Shown here piece after piece: positions 25,319-35,168 of a DNA stretch of 64,000 nucleotides. The notes beneath the pieces are model-generated. The model worked only from the letters and a program-made list of their open reading frames with translations, ran no database searches and was not told the DNA's origin. The stretch is from Streptomyces sp. DH41. Lineage in GTDB: Bacteria; Actinomycetota; Actinomycetes; Streptomycetales; Streptomycetaceae. The translations under genes and the position numbers were made by a program. Location of the stretch: positions 62,001 through 126,000 of the forward strand of contig NZ_JARVKY010000009.1 of the NCBI RefSeq assembly GCF_029813785.1, read 5' to 3'. How positions within the stretch are numbered: the stretch's first letter is position 1; every line of letters starts with the position of its first letter.

Positions 25319-26113
25319 ATGATCGACAAGAGCGTGTACGGGCCGTGGGCGGTCGTCGCGGGCGGCTCCGAGGGGGTCGGCGCCTCCTTCGCCGAGCTGC
25401 TCGCGGACGCCGGGATCAACCTGGTCCTGATCGCCCGCAAGCCCGGCCCCCTGCACGAGACGGCCGACCGGGCGCGCGCCAAGGGCGTCGAGGTGCGCAC
25501 GCTCACCCTCGACCTGCTCGACCCCGGCGCCCTGCCGGCCATCCGCACGGTCACCGACGGCCTGGAAGTCGGCCTGCTGGTCTTCAACGCGGGAGCCAAC
25601 ACCTACGGCCACGAGTTCGTCACCGGCGACCTCGACCGAGTCCAGGGCGTCCTGGACCTGAACATCACCGCGCAGCTCGCCCTCACCCACCACTTCGGCG
25701 CCCTGATGAAGGAACGGCGCCGCGGCGGCATCCTGCTGGTCGGCTCCCTCTCCGGCTTCATGGGCCAGGCGCAGATCAGTGTCTACTCCGCGGCCAAGGC
25801 CTTCGGCCGCGTCTTCGCCGAGGGCCTCTGGCTGGAACTCAGGCAGTACGACGTACACGTCCTGGAGCTGGTCCTGGGAGTGACCCGGACACCCGCGATG
25901 GAACGCGCCGGACTGCGCATGGACCTGCCCGGCCTCCGGGTCGCGGAGCCGGACGACGTCGCCAGGGAGGGCCTGGAGCACCTCGCCGACGGACCGGTGC
26001 GGGTCGCCGGGGAGAACGCCGGGACGGCCGAGAAGCGCAGCGGCTTCCCCCGCGCCGAGCTGGTCCTCGACGCGCACGAGGCGTCCAAGCGGCTGCTGCC
26101 CCCGTCCTCCTGA
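25319..26113 (+). CDS. Short-chain dehydrogenase/reductase
   Basis: 264 aa SDR of an atypical subgroup: cofactor motif AGGSEGVGASFAELLA, FNAGANTYG in place of NNAG, Ser in VGSLSGFMG and YSAAKAFGRVFAEGLWLEL as the active-site helix. It ends without the usual VDGG element. It lies between kstD and fadD3. A ketosteroid or hydroxysteroid substrate is inferred from context only. The ATG at 25319 is chosen over the adjacent TTG 25316. Confidence 0.72.
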   Translation: MIDKSVYGPWAVVAGGSEGVGASFAELLADAGINLVLIARKPGPLHETADRARAKGVEVRTLTLDLLDPGALPAIRTVTDGLEVGLLVFNAGANTYGHEFVTGDLDRVQGVLDLNITAQLALTHHFGALMKERRRGGILLVGSLSGFMGQAQISVYSAAKAFGRVFAEGLWLELRQYDVHVLELVLGVTRTPAMERAGLRMDLPGLRVAEPDDVAREGLEHLADGPVRVAGENAGTAEKRSGFPRAELVLDAHEASKRLLPPSS

Positions 26114-26209
26114 CGGCATCGGCGCACCGCACCGCACCTCACCCCGCACGCGCCGCCGGCCCGCACACCTCCGTACCGGCCGCGTACGCCGTCCCCTCCC
26201 GGAGAGCAG

Positions 26210-27847
<1,638 letters not shown>

Positions 27848-27906
27848 CGGACGCGCGCCGTCGGGCGCCGTACCAACACGCCCCGCGAAACCATGGAGGA
27901 CGGACG

Positions 27907-29073
27907 ATGGGCAATCAGGTTCTGGAGTCGGTGCGTGACCTGCTGCCGGCCATCGGGAAACGGGCCGTGGCCGCGGACGAGGCGCGGCGCATACCCGAGT
28001 CCACGGTCCGCGAGCTGACCGAGGCCGGCGTCTTCCGGATGCTGCAGCCCGCCCGGTACGGCGGCCTCGAAGGCGACCCGGTCGACTTCTACCAGGTGGT
28101 GCGGGCGATCTCCGCCGTCTGCTGCTCCACGGGCTGGGTGGCGTCCGTACTCGGCGTGCACCCCTGGCAGCTGGGCCTGTTCCCGCGCCGGGCGCAGGAG
28201 GACGTCTGGGGCGACGACCCCGACACCCGCGTCTCCTCGTCGTACGCACCGGTCGGCCGGCTCACCCCTGTCGACGGCGGTTACCGGCTCACCGGCCGCT
28301 GGAGCTTCTCCTCGGGCTGCGAGCACGCCACGTGGGCACTGCTCGGCGCCCTGGTCGTCGGCGCGCAGGGAAGGCCGGTGGACTTCCTCACCGTCCTGGT
28401 GCCCCGCTCCGACTACACCATCGAGGACGCGTGGGACGTCGTCGGACTGCGCGGCACCGCCAGCAACGACATCCTCGTCGACTCCGCCTTCGTGCCCGGC
28501 CACCGGGTCCTTCGCAACTACGAGCAGGCCCAGCTGAAGGTACCGGGGCAGCAGGTCAACAAGGGGCCGCTGTACCGGCTGCCGTTCGGGGCGATCTTCA
28601 CCAGCGCGATCACGGCGCCGGTGATCGGTGCCGTGTCCGGCGGCTACGAGTCGTACGCGTCGCTGATGAAGGAGCGGGTGCGGTTCAGCCTGGGCGGCGG
28701 CAGGTTCACCGAGGACCCGTTCGCGCAGGTCGCCATCGCGCGCGCCGCCTCCGACATCGACGCGACCGTCCTCCAGATGGACCGCAACCTGCGCGAACTG
28801 TCCGAACTGGCCGCCGCCGGGCAGGAGATCCCCATGGAGCTGCGGCTGCGCACCCGCCGCGACCAGGTCCGGGGCACCGAACGGGCGGTCGCCGCGATCG
28901 ACCTGCTCTTCAAGACCGCCGGCGGCAACGCGCTGCGCCGCGGCAACCCCATCGAGCGCGCCTGGCGCGACGCCCACGCGGGCAGCGTCCACGTGGCCAA
29001 CGACGTGGAACGGGCCCTCGCCATGTACGGCCGCGGGGTGTTCGGCCTGACGGTCGAGGACAACCTGGTCTGA
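27907..29073 (+). CDS. hsaA: 3-HSA hydroxylase, oxygenase component (HsaA)
   Basis: 388 aa. FRMLQPARYGGLEGDPVDF, TGWVASVLGVHPWQL, SSGCEHATWALLG, DVVGLRGTASND and the C-terminal AMYGRGVFGLTVEDNLV parallel mycobacterial HsaA along its length. It uses reduced flavin and O2 to hydroxylate the phenolic ring A of 3-HSA. Compared with the paralogue at 1138 it has the RRDQVR and DAHAG-VH-AND segments typical of HsaA, so it is the better candidate for the canonical enzyme. It is not adjacent to hsaC, which is unusual. Confidence 0.85.
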   Translation: MGNQVLESVRDLLPAIGKRAVAADEARRIPESTVRELTEAGVFRMLQPARYGGLEGDPVDFYQVVRAISAVCCSTGWVASVLGVHPWQLGLFPRRAQEDVWGDDPDTRVSSSYAPVGRLTPVDGGYRLTGRWSFSSGCEHATWALLGALVVGAQGRPVDFLTVLVPRSDYTIEDAWDVVGLRGTASNDILVDSAFVPGHRVLRNYEQAQLKVPGQQVNKGPLYRLPFGAIFTSAITAPVIGAVSGGYESYASLMKERVRFSLGGGRFTEDPFAQVAIARAASDIDATVLQMDRNLRELSELAAAGQEIPMELRLRTRRDQVRGTERAVAAIDLLFKTAGGNALRRGNPIERAWRDAHAGSVHVANDVERALAMYGRGVFGLTVEDNLV

Positions 29074-29140
29074 GCGAGGCCGCCCCGGCGTCCGCAATCC
29101 CGTCGGCCATTCGCTCCACCGGAGCGCGAGGAGAGAAGAC

Positions 29141-29908
29141 ATGCAGCTCGAAGGACGCGTCGCGATCGTCACCGGAGCAGGGGACGGCATCGGCGCCGCG
29201 GTGGCCCGGCGGTTCGCCGAGGAGGGGGCCAGGGTGCTGGTCGCGGAGGTGGACGAGGAGACCGGCCGTGCCACGGCCGACCGGATCGGTGGCCGCTTCC
29301 TGCGCACCGATGTCGGTGACAAGGCGCAGGTACTGGCGATGGTCGACACCGCCGTGCGTGAGTGGGGCGGCGTCGACATCCTGGTCAACAACGCCTGGGC
29401 GGTCGGCGACCTCGGACGGGTGGAGAACAAGACCGACGAGATGCTGGCCCGCGGTCTGGGCATCGGGTTCTACGGACCGTTCTGGGCGATGCGGGCGGCC
29501 TTCCCGCACATGAGGGAACGGGGCTGGGGGCGGGTCATCAACATGTGCAGCCTCAACGGCGTGAACGCCCACATGGGGACACTGGAGTACAACGCCGCCA
29601 AGGAGGCCCTGCGCACCCTCACCCGGACCGCCGCCCGGGAGTGGGCTCCCACGGGCGTCGTGGTCAACGCCCTGTGCCCCGGCGCGAAGAGCGCGGCCTT
29701 CCGAAGGCGGATGCGCGAGAACCCCGAGCTGGAGAAGCAGGCCGGTGGCATGAACCCCATGGGGCGGATCGGTGATCCCGACCGGGACATCGCCCCGGCG
29801 GCGCTGTTCCTCGCGGGCGAGGGAGCGCGCTACGTCACCGGCAACACGCTCTTCGTCGACGGCGGTTCCCACATCAACGGAGTCCCCTGGGCCCCCGACC
29901 TGCCATGA
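29141..29908 (+). CDS. Short-chain dehydrogenase/reductase
   Basis: 255 aa SDR: TGAGDGIGAAVA cofactor motif, NNAWAVGDL in the NNAG position, Ser in MCSLNGVN, Tyr-x3-Lys in YNAAKEALRTL, C-terminal TGNTLFVDGGSHING. It is the last gene of the kstD run and is followed by a strong hairpin. Probably a hydroxysteroid dehydrogenase; position specificity unknown. Confidence 0.75.
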   Translation: MQLEGRVAIVTGAGDGIGAAVARRFAEEGARVLVAEVDEETGRATADRIGGRFLRTDVGDKAQVLAMVDTAVREWGGVDILVNNAWAVGDLGRVENKTDEMLARGLGIGFYGPFWAMRAAFPHMRERGWGRVINMCSLNGVNAHMGTLEYNAAKEALRTLTRTAAREWAPTGVVVNALCPGAKSAAFRRRMRENPELEKQAGGMNPMGRIGDPDRDIAPAALFLAGEGARYVTGNTLFVDGGSHINGVPWAPDLP

Positions 29909-29985
29909 CCCCGCCCGTACGAAGCCCGCCACCGGAAGTCCCCGGTGAGCCGCACGTGACAGCCACGCGGTGAGTGATCGACACA

Positions 29986-30022
29986 GGAGCCCGGGAGAAG
30001 GAGCGGCACTCTCCCGGGCTCC
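29986..30022. terminator. Hairpin between convergent SDR genes
   Basis: Perfect 13-bp inverted repeat, GGAGCCCGGGAGA (29986-29998) and its complement (30010-30022), loop 11 nt, between convergent genes ending at 29908 and 30034. Confidence 0.85.
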
Positions 30023-30033
30023 GGCACGTCCTG

Positions 30034-30822
30034 TCACCCCTGCCCGTTCGCGGCCCTCGCGGCGAGATAGCGCGCCGGGTGCTCCCCGCCGCCGTGCACC
30101 GCGAGGTCGGCGCCGTTCACGTAGCCGGCCAGGTCGCTCGCGAGGAACAGGCAGGCACGGGCGACGTCCCCGGGAACGGCCATCCGCCGCATCGGGATGA
30201 CCCCGGCCACCGACGCCCCGCCGTCCGCGCCGTAGACGGACGCCGCGCTCTCGGTGCGGATCAGCCCGGTGGTGATGTGGTTGACCCGTACCTCGGGCGC
30301 CCACTCCAGGGCGAGCGCCTTGGTGAGGGCCAGCAGTCCGGCCTTGGCGGCCGTGTAGGCGGCGGTGCCCGGCTGCGGATCGTGGGCGGAGACGCTGCCG
30401 ATGTTGACGACCGAACCGCCGCCGCGCTGGGCCCGCATGACGCGGTGGGCCGCCTGGGCCACGTAGAACGGCGCGAGCAGGTTGAGCGCGACGATCTTCT
30501 CCACGAACCTCGGTGAGACGGTGGCGGCGTCGGCGTCCGGGGAGCCGCCCGCGTTGTTGACGAGGACGTCGAGGCGGCCGAAACGCTCCACCGCGCCGTC
30601 GACGAGCCCGGCCGCCGCCCCGGGGTCGCGCACGTCGGCGGCGAGGAACACCGCCTTCCGGTCCTGTGCCGAGGGCAGGATGTCCGGCGCGTTGCGTCCG
30701 CAGACGACGACGTCGGCGCCGGCAGCGAGGAACGCATGCGCGATGGCGGCACCGATGCCCTTGGTGCCGCCGGTGACGAGTACCACGCGCCCCGTGAAGT
30801 CCAACGGATCGCCGATGTCCAT
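30034..30822 (-). CDS. SDR of the KstR2 module (Rv3549c-like)
   Basis: 262 aa SDR: VVLVTGGTKGIGAAIAHAF, CGRNAPD, NNAGGSPDADAA, Ser in NIGSVSAHDPQPGTAAYTAAKAG with the Tyr and Lys, and a distinctive C-terminus DLAVHGGGEHPARYL. The VHGGGE ending and NNAGGSP match my memory of Rv3549c of the mycobacterial ring C/D regulon. It is last of the minus-strand run headed by the enoyl-CoA hydratase at 35123. The 78-bp gap to fadE33 is filled by a tandem repeat array. Confidence 0.78.
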   Translation of the reverse strand: MDIGDPLDFTGRVVLVTGGTKGIGAAIAHAFLAAGADVVVCGRNAPDILPSAQDRKAVFLAADVRDPGAAAGLVDGAVERFGRLDVLVNNAGGSPDADAATVSPRFVEKIVALNLLAPFYVAQAAHRVMRAQRGGGSVVNIGSVSAHDPQPGTAAYTAAKAGLLALTKALALEWAPEVRVNHITTGLIRTESAASVYGADGGASVAGVIPMRRMAVPGDVARACLFLASDLAGYVNGADLAVHGGGEHPARYLAARAANGQG

Positions 30823-30848
30823 GTTCCCGGCCTCTCTGCGTGTCGAGT

Positions 30849-30912
30849 CTGCGCGGTGGAAGGTCTGCGCAGTGGAAGTTCTGCTCAGCGGGAGGTCGGC
30901 TCAGTGGGAGGT
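30849..30912 (+). repeat. Four 16-bp tandem repeats
   Basis: Units at 30849-30864, 30865-30880, 30881-30896 and 30897-30912, for example CTGCTCAGCGGGAGGT. Each unit contains a variant of the core of the 17-bp motif (CTCAGTGGGA). The array spans the fadE33/SDR gap and runs over the fadE33 stop codon. Confidence 0.85.
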
Positions 30913-31974
30913 CAGCCCGAGCCCGGCGGCGAGCCGGGCCCGGTGCCGGGCGGGGGCGCCGAACAGCTCGCCCGCCCCGTGCGCCCGTTTGAAGTAGCGG
31001 TGCGCGTCGTGCTCCCAGGTGATGCCGATCCCGCCGTGCAGCTGGATCGTCTCGCCGGCCACCACCGAGAAGGCCTCGGAGCAGACCGACTTCGCGACGG
31101 CGGCGGCGCGCGGCAGCGCGGCCGGGTCCCCGTCGGCGGCGAAGGCCGCGCCGAGCGCCGCCGAACGCGCCGACTCGACCAGCACGTAGGCGTCCGCCAG
31201 CCGGTGCTTGACCGCCTGGAACGAGCCGATGGGACGGCCGAACTGCACACGGTCCCGGGCGTAGGCGACGGTGAGTTCGAGGCAGCGCTCGGCGGCGCCC
31301 ACCTGCTCCGCGGCGAGCGCCGCGCAGCCCAGGTCCCGTACGCGCGCGAGGGTCCGCTCCCCGTCGCCGTCCACACCGATCAGTCGCCCCTCGGCGCCGT
31401 CCAGCACCCACCGCGCCTGGTTCCGCGTGGCGTCCATGGTGACGACGGGCGTGCGGTGCGCCCCAGGGGCGTCCACCGCCACCTCGAAGAGCGAGACGCC
31501 GGCCGCCGTACGGGCCGCGACGAGCAGCACGTCGGCGCCGGGCCAGTCCAGTACGTACTCCTTGGTCCCGGTGACCCGCCACGCGCCGTCCGGTCCGGGC
31601 AGGGCCTCGGCACGCACGGCCGCCACGTCCCAGGAGCCCCGCTCGGCCCAGGCCAGGGCGCCCACCGAGCGGCCCTCGGCGAGCGGCGGCAGCAGGCGCC
31701 CGCAGGCCTCCTGGTCACCTGAGGCCAGTAGCGCACCCGCGGTGAGTACCGCCGAGCCGAGCAGTGGCAGCGGGCTCAGGCCGCGGCCCAGCTCCTCCAT
31801 CAGCACGTGGACGTCCCGGGCGCCGCCGCCCGCGCCCCCGTACTCCTCGGGCACGGCCAGCCCGGCCGCGCCGATCTGCTCGGCCAGCGGCTCCCAGGCT
31901 GCGGCCCCTTCGTGCCGGGTCAGCAACGACCGTACGGCCGACCGCAGCTCTTCCTGCTCCTCCGTCAGCCTCAT
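30901..31974 (-). CDS. fadE33: Acyl-CoA dehydrogenase (FadE33 position)
   Basis: 357 aa. RDRVQFGRPIGSFQAVKHRLAD and LHGGIGITWEHDAHRYFKRA are standard dehydrogenase elements; the N-terminus RLTEEQEELRSAVRSLL is intact. It follows fadE31 and fadE32 in the same order as mycobacterial fadE31-32-33, the basis of the symbol. These enzymes desaturate CoA esters formed after rings C and D are opened. 40 bp separate it from fadE32, and its stop lies within a 16-bp repeat array. Confidence 0.7.
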   Translation of the reverse strand: MRLTEEQEELRSAVRSLLTRHEGAAAWEPLAEQIGAAGLAVPEEYGGAGGGARDVHVLMEELGRGLSPLPLLGSAVLTAGALLASGDQEACGRLLPPLAEGRSVGALAWAERGSWDVAAVRAEALPGPDGAWRVTGTKEYVLDWPGADVLLVAARTAAGVSLFEVAVDAPGAHRTPVVTMDATRNQARWVLDGAEGRLIGVDGDGERTLARVRDLGCAALAAEQVGAAERCLELTVAYARDRVQFGRPIGSFQAVKHRLADAYVLVESARSAALGAAFAADGDPAALPRAAAVAKSVCSEAFSVVAGETIQLHGGIGITWEHDAHRYFKRAHGAGELFGAPARHRARLAAGLGLTSH

Positions 31975-32014
31975 CGGGCTGCTCCCCTCGGTGTGGCGCG
32001 CGCTGCCGCGCGCG

Positions 32015-33019
32015 TCAGGCGGCCAATACGCGGGCCCGGCAGGCGGCCGGGGTGCCCCAGGCGTCGCGCAGCGGGCGGGTCTTGCGGATCCACAGGGACA
32101 GGTCCAGTTCGTCGGTGTAGCCGACCGCTCCGTGCAACTGCAGGGCCGTGCGCGCGGCCCGGTGGGCGGCCTCGCCCGCCGTGACCTTGGCGGCGGCGAT
32201 CTCCCGGCCGGCCTGCGGGGAGCCGGCGGCGAGCGCGAGCGCGGCCCCGTGCACCAGGGGCTCGGCGAACTCCAGGGCGACGAGGACGTCCGCGAGCCGG
32301 TGCTTGACGGCCTGGAAGGAGCCGATGGCCACGCCGAACTGGGTGCGCTGCTTGACGTACTCGACGGTACGGGTGAGCAGCGCGCGGCCGACGCCGAGCG
32401 CCTGGGCCGCGGTGGCGAGCGCCGCCACGTCGGCCGCGTACGCGGCGGCCGTGGTCACGGTGGGCCCCTCGGCGAGGACCGTCCCGCCGGACGCCCGGGA
32501 CAGACGCCGCCCCGGATCGGCCGAGGGCTGTACGGGACCCGTCTCCCCGCCGACGCGCAGCGCGTCGCCGTCCACGACGAACACCGCGTCGGCTGCGTCG
32601 GCGTCCAGGGCGTACGGGCCGAGGCCGGTCAGGCAGAGGGAGGCGACGGTCTTCCCGCCGGCGATGCCGGGCAGGTGCGAGCCGGCCGCGTGCCCGTCGT
32701 CCAGTCCGTTCAGCTCGCCCAGCCGGTCCAGCAGAGCCGCCGCCGCGACCGTCTCGACCAGTGGGCCGGGGACCGCGTGGCGGCCCAGCTCGGTGAAGGC
32801 GACGGTGAGTTCGAGGGGCAGGAAGCCGAAGCCGTCGTGTCGCTCCGGCACGGCGAGCGCGAACACCCCGGCATCCGCCAGGCGCGCCCAGACCGCCCGC
32901 CCGGGGGCGTGATCACCGGCAGCCCAGGACCGGATCGCGGCCGGCGTGTCGCAGGAGGTGAGCAGTCCGTCGAGGGAACGGGCGAACTCCCGTTGCTCGG
33001 CGTCGAGGAGGAACCGCAT
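32015..33019 (-). CDS. fadE32: Acyl-CoA dehydrogenase (FadE32 position)
   Basis: 334 aa. RFLLDAEQREFARSLDGLL at the N-terminus, QRTQFGVAIGSFQAVKHRLAD in the middle and LHGAVGYTDELDLSLWIRKTRPL near the end. HGAVGYTDE replaces the usual HGGxGxTxE pattern, typical of the short FadE32/33 type subunits. It shares one base with the fadE31 stop (TGATG). Likely a subunit of a heteromeric dehydrogenase with the neighbouring proteins. GTG 33022 is an equally possible start. Confidence 0.7.
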   Translation of the reverse strand: MRFLLDAEQREFARSLDGLLTSCDTPAAIRSWAAGDHAPGRAVWARLADAGVFALAVPERHDGFGFLPLELTVAFTELGRHAVPGPLVETVAAAALLDRLGELNGLDDGHAAGSHLPGIAGGKTVASLCLTGLGPYALDADAADAVFVVDGDALRVGGETGPVQPSADPGRRLSRASGGTVLAEGPTVTTAAAYAADVAALATAAQALGVGRALLTRTVEYVKQRTQFGVAIGSFQAVKHRLADVLVALEFAEPLVHGAALALAAGSPQAGREIAAAKVTAGEAAHRAARTALQLHGAVGYTDELDLSLWIRKTRPLRDAWGTPAACRARVLAA

Positions 33020-34194
33020 CACCGGCGTCCCTTCGGCAGGCCGAGCAGCCGCTCGGCGATGATGTCGCGCTGGATCTCGTTGGTACCGGCGTAGATGGGC
33101 CCGGCGAGGGCGAAGGTGTACCCCTCGGCCCAGGCACCGTGGGCGGGTGACTCCTCCGCGTGGTCGGCGAGTTCGCCGGACGGGCCGAGCAGGTCCAGTG
33201 CCGTCTCGTGCAGGGCGATGTCCAGTTCGGACCAGTAGACCTTGTTCAGGCTGGAGGCGGCGCCGGCCGGTCCGTCGTCGTCGTGCAGGACGCGGGAGGC
33301 GCCCGCGTAGGAGAACAGCCGGTAGGCGCGGGCGCCGATCACCGCGTCGGCGACCCGGTCGCGCAGTGCCGTGTCGGCCGGGTCGGCCCGCTCACGCCAC
33401 AGCGCGGTCAGCCGGTCGGCGGCGGCCGTGAAGCGCCCCGGGCTGCGCAGGGTGAGCCCGCGTTCGTTGCCGGTGGTGCTCATCGCGACCCGCCAGCCCT
33501 GGCCGGGCTCCCCGATCACGTCCTCGTCCGGTACGAACACGTCGTCCAGGAAGAGTTCCGCGAAGGCCGGCCGGCCGTCGAGGCGCCCGATCGGCCGCAC
33601 GGTGACACCCTCGGCGTCCAGCGGGAACATGAGGTACGTCAGCCCGTGGTGCGGCTTCCCGGCGTCCGGGTCGCTGCGGAAGAGGCCGAAGGCCCGGTCG
33701 GCGAAGGCGGCCCGGGACGACCAGGTCTTCTGGCCGCTCAGCAGCCAGCCGCCGTCGGTGCGCCGGGCTGTCGACTTCAGCGAGGCCAGGTCGGAACCGG
33801 ACTCGGGTTCGGACCAGGCCTGTGCCCAGATGACCTCGCCGCGTGCCATCGCGGGCAGGATCCGGGCCCGCTGCTCGGCGGTGCCGTGCTCGAAGAGGGT
33901 GGGGGCGAGCAGGTTGATGCCGTTCTGGCTGACCCGTCCGGGCGCGCCGGCGGCGAAGTACTCCTCCTCGAAGACGAGCCAGCGCAGGATCGAGGCGCCC
34001 CGTCCCCCGTACTCCTCGGGCCAGGACACCACCGACCAGCGGTCGGCGGACAGTTCGGCCTCCCAGTCCCGGTGGGCGGCGAAGCCCTCGGCGCTCTCCA
34101 GGGACGGCAGGGGAGTGGCCGGCACATGTGCGGCCAGCCAGTCGCGGACCTCGGCGCGGAACGCGTCGTCCGCCTCGCTGAAGTCGAGGTCCAT
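33019..34194 (-). CDS. fadE31: Acyl-CoA dehydrogenase (FadE31-like)
   Basis: 391 aa. VVSWPEEYGGRGASILRWLVFEEEYFAAGAPGR-type N-terminal region, WAQAWSEPESGSDLASL, LSGQKTWSSRAAFADRAFG and the C-terminal YAGTNEIQRDIIAERLLGLPK match my recollection of FadE31 closely. In mycobacteria fadE31-33 belong to the KstR2 regulon and act on the ring C/D remnant. The ATG overlaps the upstream hydratase stop (ATGA). Confidence 0.82.
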   Translation of the reverse strand: MDLDFSEADDAFRAEVRDWLAAHVPATPLPSLESAEGFAAHRDWEAELSADRWSVVSWPEEYGGRGASILRWLVFEEEYFAAGAPGRVSQNGINLLAPTLFEHGTAEQRARILPAMARGEVIWAQAWSEPESGSDLASLKSTARRTDGGWLLSGQKTWSSRAAFADRAFGLFRSDPDAGKPHHGLTYLMFPLDAEGVTVRPIGRLDGRPAFAELFLDDVFVPDEDVIGEPGQGWRVAMSTTGNERGLTLRSPGRFTAAADRLTALWRERADPADTALRDRVADAVIGARAYRLFSYAGASRVLHDDDGPAGAASSLNKVYWSELDIALHETALDLLGPSGELADHAEESPAHGAWAEGYTFALAGPIYAGTNEIQRDIIAERLLGLPKGRR

Positions 34195-35123
34195 CAGCCG
34201 CCCGCCTTCTTCATCGCCCGGATGTCCATGCCGCCGAGCGCGTCCGGCGCGGTCTCGGCGTTGTGGGCGTGCGCCAGGTGGTGCAGGCCGAACACCGAGT
34301 CCATGCCGGTGTGCAGCCCTTGGAGGTCCTCGGCCTGGTTGACGGCGCGCTTGGTCAGGGCCAGCCCGAGGCGCGGCATCTCCGCGATGCGCAGTGCCAG
34401 CTCCTGTGTCCGCTGTGCCAGTTCCTCGCGGGGGACGACCCGGTTGACCATGCCGACCTCGTACGCGCGCCGGGCGCTCATACGGTCGCCGGTGAAGAGG
34501 AACTCCTTGGCGACGCGCGGCGGCATCACCCACGGGTGGGCGAAGTACTCGACACCCGGGATGCCCATCCGCACCACCGGGTCGGCGAAGAACGCGTCCT
34601 CCGAGGCCACGATCAGGTCGCACACCCAGGCGAGCATCAGTCCGCCCGCCACACACGCGCCCTGGACGGAGGCGACGACCGGCTTGGGCAGCTCCCGCCA
34701 GCGGCGGCACATGCCCAGGTACACCTCGGACTCGCGGGCGTACCGGCTCTCCGCGCCCTCCTTGTCCGAGTGGTCCCACCACAGTCCCGCCCTGCGCTCG
34801 AACGGCAGGTGGGAGTCCCGCTCGGGGGTGCCGATGTCGTGGCCGGCGGAGAAGTGCTTGCCCGCTCCGGCCAGGACGACGGTCTTCACCTCGTTGTCGT
34901 CGGCCGCGCGGTAGAAGGCCCGGTCCAGGGCGTAGGTCATCGCGGAGTTCTGGGCGTTGCGGTAGTCGGGCCGGTTCATGGTGACCGTCGCGACCGGGCC
35001 CCGCTTCTCGTAGCGCACCGGTGCTTCGGGTGCTTCCAGCGCGTCGGGCGCGTCGGGGGCACTGAGGCCACCGGAGGCATCGGGGGCATCGGGTGCGTCG
35101 GGTCCGTCATGGGCAGCAGGCAT
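34194..35123 (-). CDS. Enoyl-CoA hydratase/isomerase family protein
   Basis: 309 aa crotonase-fold protein. Oxyanion-hole segments AGKHFSAGHDIG and GACVAGGLMLAWVCDL are present, with MNRPDYRNAQNS near the start. The first ~35 residues are an Ala/Pro/Asp repeat (APDAPDA-like) with no counterpart in typical crotonases. The ATG at 35123 has GGAGG 8 nt upstream. First gene of the minus-strand ring C/D run; it diverges from fadE30 across 45 bp holding a KstR2-like operator. Which hydration, isomerisation or hydrolysis it performs is not evident. Confidence 0.75.
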   Translation of the reverse strand: MPAAHDGPDAPDAPDASGGLSAPDAPDALEAPEAPVRYEKRGPVATVTMNRPDYRNAQNSAMTYALDRAFYRAADDNEVKTVVLAGAGKHFSAGHDIGTPERDSHLPFERRAGLWWDHSDKEGAESRYARESEVYLGMCRRWRELPKPVVASVQGACVAGGLMLAWVCDLIVASEDAFFADPVVRMGIPGVEYFAHPWVMPPRVAKEFLFTGDRMSARRAYEVGMVNRVVPREELAQRTQELALRIAEMPRLGLALTKRAVNQAEDLQGLHTGMDSVFGLHHLAHAHNAETAPDALGGMDIRAMKKAGG

Positions 35124-35138
35124 CTGCCCTCCTTCCCT

Positions 35139-35152
35139 AACAAGTGTTTGGT
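35139..35152. promoter_or_regulatory. KstR2-like operator between echA and fadE30
   Basis: AACAAGTGTTTGGT matches the mycobacterial KstR2 consensus AnCAAGnnCTTGnT at nine of ten fixed positions. It sits in the middle of a 45-bp divergent gap and ends 16 bp before the fadE30 ATG, so one bound dimer could shut both operons. kstR2 is in the plus-strand run. Confidence 0.8.
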
Positions 35153-35168
35153 AGATTAACGTAACGGC

